From contig JADGOF010000049.1 in assembly GCA_017883105.1 (NCBI GenBank), positions 1 to 10,328 on the forward strand: a DNA stretch of 10,328 nt, read 5' to 3'. The notes beneath the pieces were generated by a model. That model ran no database searches. It had not been told where the DNA came from and saw nothing but the letters and a program-made list of their open reading frames with translations. A program made the translations under genes and the position numbers. Positions 7,551 to 10,328 of this stretch are shown here, one piece after another; the stretch's first letter is position 1, and every line of letters starts with the position of its first letter. The DNA comes from Acidimicrobiales bacterium (GTDB taxonomy: Bacteria; Actinomycetota; Acidimicrobiia; Acidimicrobiales; RAAP-2).

Positions 7551-8146
7551 CTGATCGACTCCCACTTCGTCGGCTGCGCGGCAAGCACCGGGTGCGAGAC
7601 GAGCAGGTGCCAGATGACTGCGCAAATGCCCTCGGTGTGCGGAGTGATCCGATCGGGAAACAGGGGCGGGATGATGACGCACGCGTCGGCAACTTGAGCG
7701 GTATAGCCACCCTGTCGCCCCACGATCCCGTAGATCGCGGCTCCGCGCTCGTGGGCGAGCTCGAGCGCTCGGACAAGGCTGACCGATACCTGATTCTCGA
7801 TGTCGCCTCCACCCACGGAGAAGACAAGGAGCCCGTCATCTGCTCCGAGCCGCGAGATCCGAAGCCACGCTTCGAATACCGTCTCCCAACCCTCGTCGTT
7901 GACCCGCGCCGTGAGTTCGGACACGTTGTCGGTCGGCGCGTATGCCTCGATCCCACAGAGCTTCCGGAAGTCGTTGACGGCGTGTGAGGCGTGCCCGGCG
8001 GAGCCCCCGACGCCCAATATGAACAACCGTCCGCCTCGTCCGCGTAGTGCGGCGAGGCCCTCGGCGCACTTGTCGATGTCCTCGACGTTGATCGCCGACA
8101 GGACGCCGACCGCCTCCTCGACGAATGTCGATGTGAATGTCGTCAC
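7547..8146 (-). CDS. SIS-domain sugar-phosphate isomerase, GmhA-like
   Basis: This 199-residue protein is a single SIS (sugar isomerase) domain of the size of GmhA, which converts sedoheptulose 7-phosphate to D-glycero-D-manno-heptose 7-phosphate. The phosphate-binding turn is GVGGSAGHASH (45-55), and FSVGGGDIENQ (109-119) is the second phosphate loop. DNVSELTARVND (73-84) matches the GmhA middle strand. By hand alignment to E. coli GmhA as I recall it, the catalytic Glu65 corresponds to Asp59 (VNDF) and the catalytic His180 region (QEIH) reads TEGI (171-174), so the known catalytic pair is not conserved. It may belong to a related subfamily with a different substrate or mechanism. The GTG at 8146 is preceded by GAGGAG eight bases upstream and overlaps the methyltransferase stop as GTGA. 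A longer open frame upstream to 8377 is only a shadow of the methyltransferase gene. Confidence 0.9.
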   Translation of the reverse strand: MTTFTSTFVEEAVGVLSAINVEDIDKCAEGLAALRGRGGRLFILGVGGSAGHASHAVNDFRKLCGIEAYAPTDNVSELTARVNDEGWETVFEAWLRISRLGADDGLLVFSVGGGDIENQVSVSLVRALELAHERGAAIYGIVGRQGGYTAQVADACVIIPPLFPDRITPHTEGICAVIWHLLVSHPVLAAQPTKWESIS

Positions 8147-8763
8147 TCTGAGTTCTCCTCGATCCGACAGGTGGCAATGGTGTTGAGCCCGAATTTGTGG
8201 CGCCGGCAGTGGATGGTGTGGGGCAGGAACCCTACCGACACCAACAGTGGCCACAGGTCCCGCGGATCGTAGTATCGCTTGTGATCGTCCATCTCGGCGG
8301 CCGGGCTGAGGCCGAGCCGAAACGCCGAGAACTCGAGGAATCGCTTCCCCAACCAGGTTGGGACGTTGATGACGCACATGCCGCCGGGGCGGAGGACGCG
8401 CCGGAAATGAGCGAGCGCGATCTCCGGTTCAACAAGGTGCTCCAGAACCGAAAGGCACAACACGACGTCGAGCGACTCGGCGGCCACCTTTGCGAGCGTG
8501 CCGGGAAGCTCGCCTTCGATGACGGTGACCTTCGGATTCCGAGCCAGGTCCTCGGCCAGTGCAACGTCTGTCAGGGTCAGCGAACCCGCCTCGGAGAGGA
8601 CGGATCGGATGAAGGTTGCGTCATAGCCACACCCGAAGTCGCCGACATCGAGATCGCGGAACGAGCCGACGGCTCGACGCACGAATCTGCCGGACAGCCA
8701 CACTCCGAACCGGTCGACGAACGTGACTCCGCCCGCCTGCCCGAACGCCTCTTTTCTGGCCAT
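8143..8763 (-). CDS. Class I SAM-dependent methyltransferase
   Basis: This 206-residue soluble protein has a compact SAM-binding fold. Motif I is VGDFGCGYDATF (40-51), LTDVAL (64-69) carries the acidic ribose-binding residue (D66), and LSVLEHLVEP (104-113) with VLRPGGMCVINVP (123-135) are typical of the Methyltransf_11/23 families. HKRYYDPRDLWPLLVSVGF (161-179) is a segment often seen in methyltransferases of O-antigen and exopolysaccharide clusters. The start ATG at 8763 is separated by one base from the glycosyltransferase stop, and its own stop overlaps the isomerase start, so translation is probably coupled across all three genes. It is not a close copy of the methyltransferase at 4687-3872, so the two probably have different targets. 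A role in methylating the glycan or a lipid-linked sugar is inferred from context. Confidence 0.88.
   Translation of the reverse strand: MARKEAFGQAGGVTFVDRFGVWLSGRFVRRAVGSFRDLDVGDFGCGYDATFIRSVLSEAGSLTLTDVALAEDLARNPKVTVIEGELPGTLAKVAAESLDVVLCLSVLEHLVEPEIALAHFRRVLRPGGMCVINVPTWLGKRFLEFSAFRLGLSPAAEMDDHKRYYDPRDLWPLLVSVGFLPHTIHCRRHKFGLNTIATCRIEENSE
8155..8160 (-). promoter_or_regulatory. Ribosome binding site of the SIS isomerase gene
   Basis: GAGGAG on the minus strand lies inside the 3' end of the methyltransferase gene, eight bases before the GTG at 8146. It is the strongest Shine-Dalgarno match I see in the cluster and fixes the short form of the isomerase. Confidence 0.75.
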
Positions 8764-8764
8764 G

Positions 8765-10072
8765 CTACTTGGGTGAGTCGGTCGTCGTTGCGACGGCAGT
8801 TTGACGGAGGCCGTAGCGAACGCCGGTTGCGTACAGGAGCAGCGTGAAGCAGAACAGGGAGAATCCCACGATCATGAAGAGGAGCCCGCTGACCGCAAGG
8901 TGGTCCAGGGCGGACGATGCCACGGGGAGACGGCCTCCGTGGGACAGGTACCACCACAAGAGGGTGGCTTCCAGTCCGAGTCCGATCGCCGAGATGCCCA
9001 GACCGAACAGCACCGAGCGCGTGTACGGGAATACGCGGGTCCAACGATCCCTGGCCGCGCCGGAGTAGTCGCAGAGCACCTGAGCCAGGCAGCCGAAGAA
9101 GAAGCTCTGGAGGCCGATGATGGCGAGCGTCACCCCGACCAGCATCCAGTAGAGACCGAATGTCACGCCTCCGATCTCGATCGAACCGAAACTCAAGGGC
9201 AGGCTCAGCAACAGCCCGATGATGAGGAGGAATATCCCGGGTTTCAACATGAAGAATTCCGCGCCGTACACGAACATCGCCCGAAGATTGATCCACGCTG
9301 CACTGAACGGTGACGTCCATCCTGCTCGCTTGTGGTGGGAGACCCGCCCTTCGCGATCCTTGTAGAAGGTGACGGGTACCTCGGTCGTGCGAAGGCCCAT
9401 CCGGACGGACTTCAGGACCATTTCGGACGCATACTCCCACGACTGGGACGACAGTCCCATGCGCTTCAGCGCTTCGAGCGTGATACCGCGCATTCCGCAG
9501 TGGATGTCGGTGAAGTGGCTGCTGTACACGCGGTTGAGGATCCATGTGGTCGCCGGAGTCCCCGCGTAGCGATGTAGCGCCGGCATCGACCCCTCCTCGA
9601 TCGAGCCGGCCCAGCGCGAGCCCATGGCGAACTCGTATCCGGACCGCAGCTCGTCTACGAACAGGCCCAACTGCCGGAAGTCATAGGTCAGGTCGGCATC
9701 ACCCATGACGACGTACTTGCCCCGGATGAACGGGACCGCGTCGATGTAGGCCCGTCCCAAGCCACGCTTGGGCGTCTTGAGCACCCGTGCGCCGGCCATC
9801 AGTGCCAACTCGGCCGTGCGGTCGGTCGAACTGTCGACGATCAGGATCTCTCCGCGCAAGCCCGATGCCTGCAGCCCTTCCTTGCACCACTCGACGAACT
9901 CGGTGATCGTGAGCTCCTCGTTCACCGCTGGCACCACGACCGAAACCTCTGGATCGCTAATATCGGCGGTCGGCGTCAACAGCGTGGCGCCGTCGGCGCC
10001 ACGCTGTTGGGGCTGGTCCGCTGAAACTGAGGACAAGCGGATCCCCGGTCCGCCAGGTGCGCTCGAGGGCAT
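8765..10072 (-). CDS. Polyprenyl-phosphate glycosyltransferase (GT2, GtrB/DPM1-like) with C-terminal membrane domain
   Basis: This protein should transfer a sugar from an NDP-sugar to polyprenyl phosphate on the inner face of the membrane. From the ATG at 10072 it has 435 residues. The GT2 domain begins with VSVVVPAVNEE (43-53), followed by ILIVDSSTDRT (76-86), KRGLGRAYIDA (102-112) and the metal-binding DADLTYD (125-131). FTDIHCGMRG (187-196) is the signature of the DPM1/GtrB-type subgroup. Four hydrophobic helices follow at about 279-295, 304-330, 353-374 and 393-414. The first ~42 residues are polar and not conserved by eye. An in-frame GTG (10078) and TTG (10129) lie upstream and a TTG (10009) downstream, and no clear ribosome site decides, so the start is uncertain. 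A 33-bp palindrome lies within the N-terminal codons. It is the first complete gene of the string and likely supplies the donor for the large GT-C-like protein. Confidence 0.9.
   Translation of the reverse strand: MPSSAPGGPGIRLSSVSADQPQQRGADGATLLTPTADISDPEVSVVVPAVNEELTITEFVEWCKEGLQASGLRGEILIVDSSTDRTAELALMAGARVLKTPKRGLGRAYIDAVPFIRGKYVVMGDADLTYDFRQLGLFVDELRSGYEFAMGSRWAGSIEEGSMPALHRYAGTPATTWILNRVYSSHFTDIHCGMRGITLEALKRMGLSSQSWEYASEMVLKSVRMGLRTTEVPVTFYKDREGRVSHHKRAGWTSPFSAAWINLRAMFVYGAEFFMLKPGIFLLIIGLLLSLPLSFGSIEIGGVTFGLYWMLVGVTLAIIGLQSFFFGCLAQVLCDYSGAARDRWTRVFPYTRSVLFGLGISAIGLGLEATLLWWYLSHGGRLPVASSALDHLAVSGLLFMIVGFSLFCFTLLLYATGVRYGLRQTAVATTTDSPK
9977..10009. repeat. 33-bp perfect palindrome inside the 5' end of the glycosyltransferase gene
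   Basis: On the plus strand CAACAGCGTGGCGCCG is followed by a single T and then by its exact reverse complement. The arms are 16 bp and the centre is T9993. It encodes QQRGADGATLL in the poorly conserved N-terminal leader of the glycosyltransferase. In mRNA it would form a very stable stem. There is no T-run on either side, so it does not look like an intrinsic terminator. It may be a regulatory hairpin, a protein-binding site or a mobile palindromic repeat; one copy is seen in this window. Confidence 0.85.
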
Positions 10073-10274
10073 GGTCACGATGTCGTTCGATCCTTGTCGG
10101 TCTGGAGTTGAGGGGCAACCGCACCTCAACTCAGTCGCACGCCGCGTCAGAGGTCGGCCTTGCGTCAGGCCCGAGGGTCCGGTGGCTGCTTGCGAATGTT
10201 AGCAACAAACCGGTGGTTCCCCCAGGTGTCCGCATTGACTCGTTAGAAACCTCCGCGTAGCCCCATACGTTGCC
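10073..10274 (-). promoter_or_regulatory. Probable promoter/leader region of the gene cluster
   Basis: These roughly 200 bases lie between a possible upstream stop codon (10277-10275) and the first complete gene. No convincing coding frame fills them. I could not find a -35/-10 pair close enough to consensus to name. The region holds the inverted repeat at 10105-10132 and, at its right boundary, a further copy of the half-site. It is the best place for a cluster promoter or for regulation, but the genes could also be read through from upstream. Confidence 0.4.
10105..10132. repeat. Inverted repeat GAGTTGAGG-N10-CCTCAACTC upstream of the glycosyltransferase
   Basis: Two perfect 9-base arms (10105-10113 and 10124-10132) are separated by 10 bases, so the half-sites are 19 bp apart, close to two helical turns. 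The repeat ends 33 bp upstream of the preferred ATG. The geometry suits a dimeric transcription regulator or an mRNA stem; no T-run follows on the minus strand. CCTCAACT occurs again at 10273-10280. Confidence 0.6.
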
Positions 10275-10328
10275 TCAACTAAGAATCTCCGCCTGGCGGG
10301 GGTCCCAGGGACCGGTGATGTCGTGGGT
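10275..10328 (-). CDS. Possible 3' end of an upstream gene (partial)
   Basis: Reading the minus strand from the right edge in one frame gives 17 residues ending in DPRQAEILS and a TGA at 10277-10275. The composition (DITGPWDPR) looks like real protein, and one of the other two frames also stops early, but the fragment is too short to assign a family. If real, it would be an upstream gene in the same direction, ending about 200 bp before the glycosyltransferase. Confidence 0.3.
   Translation of the reverse strand, partial: THDITGPWDPRQAEILS

Noticed and set aside
7123..7956. A 277-codon minus-strand ORF across the isomerase and epimerase genes.
   Set aside because: The translation is a low-complexity Arg/Ser-rich string, and the overlapping frames hold intact SIS and Rossmann motifs.
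8577..9545. A 322-codon minus-strand ORF overlapping the glycosyltransferase and methyltransferase genes.
   Set aside because: It is out of frame with two well-supported families and its product is Arg/Pro/Ser-rich with no motif, so it is a shadow frame.
10144..10168. A 7-base direct repeat GCGTCAG at 10144-10150 and 10162-10168 in the upstream region.
   Set aside because: It is short enough to occur by chance in about 200 bp of GC-rich DNA, and no further copies were seen.
1..10328. CRISPR arrays, tRNA or rRNA genes, insertion sequences and integrase genes.
   Set aside because: I saw no regularly spaced repeats, no cloverleaf-type or rRNA sequence, and no transposase motifs or terminal repeats on either strand.

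Overview
The window is a single leftward (minus-strand) surface-polysaccharide or glycoconjugate gene cluster. Its GC content is high by eye, it uses GTG and TTG starts as well as ATG, and genes abut or overlap by a few bases. The leading proteins include a polyprenyl-phosphate glycosyltransferase with C-terminal membrane helices and a very large multi-pass glycosyltransferase-like membrane protein. This fits a high-GC bacterium such as an actinobacterium (an acidimicrobial-type lineage is possible), but no rRNA or species marker is present, so taxonomy is inference.

Layout in the direction of transcription (right to left): a possible 3' end of an upstream gene (10328-10275); a ~200-bp non-coding/leader region with an inverted repeat; a family-2 polyprenyl-phosphate glycosyltransferase (10072-8765); a class I SAM methyltransferase (8763-8143); a SIS-domain sugar-phosphate isomerase (8146-7547); an NAD-dependent sugar-nucleotide epimerase/dehydratase (7550-6537); a 117-bp gap with a small palindrome; a small transaldolase-family protein (6419-5703); a GHMP sugar kinase of the HddA type (about 5683-4703); a second methyltransferase (4687-3872); a sugar-1-phosphate nucleotidyltransferase of the HddC type (3810-3097); and a membrane protein that starts at 3017 and runs off the left edge without a stop (1005 codons seen).

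The last item matters most for anyone annotating this window. Positions 3017-1 are one uninterrupted reading frame, although only short out-of-frame ORFs are complete there. It encodes about 17 predicted membrane helices, an extracytoplasmic GFDD acidic motif typical of GT-C glycosyltransferases, a distal R-x-D-x-x-H motif, and a C-terminal beta-type domain with GWAVD and RPDVA signatures.

The genes can be read as one pathway. The transaldolase-like protein and SIS isomerase would supply or interconvert a ketose/aldose phosphate, the GHMP kinase would phosphorylate C1, the nucleotidyltransferase would make an NDP-sugar, and the epimerase would modify it. The methyltransferases may decorate it. 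The GT2 protein would load a sugar onto a polyprenyl phosphate and the GT-C-like protein would transfer sugar outside the membrane. The closest described logic is the GDP-D-glycero-alpha-D-manno-heptose pathway (GmhA-HddA-GmhB-HddC). However, no GmhB phosphatase is present, a transaldolase is added, and the isomerase lacks the usual GmhA catalytic residues, so the actual sugar may be different.
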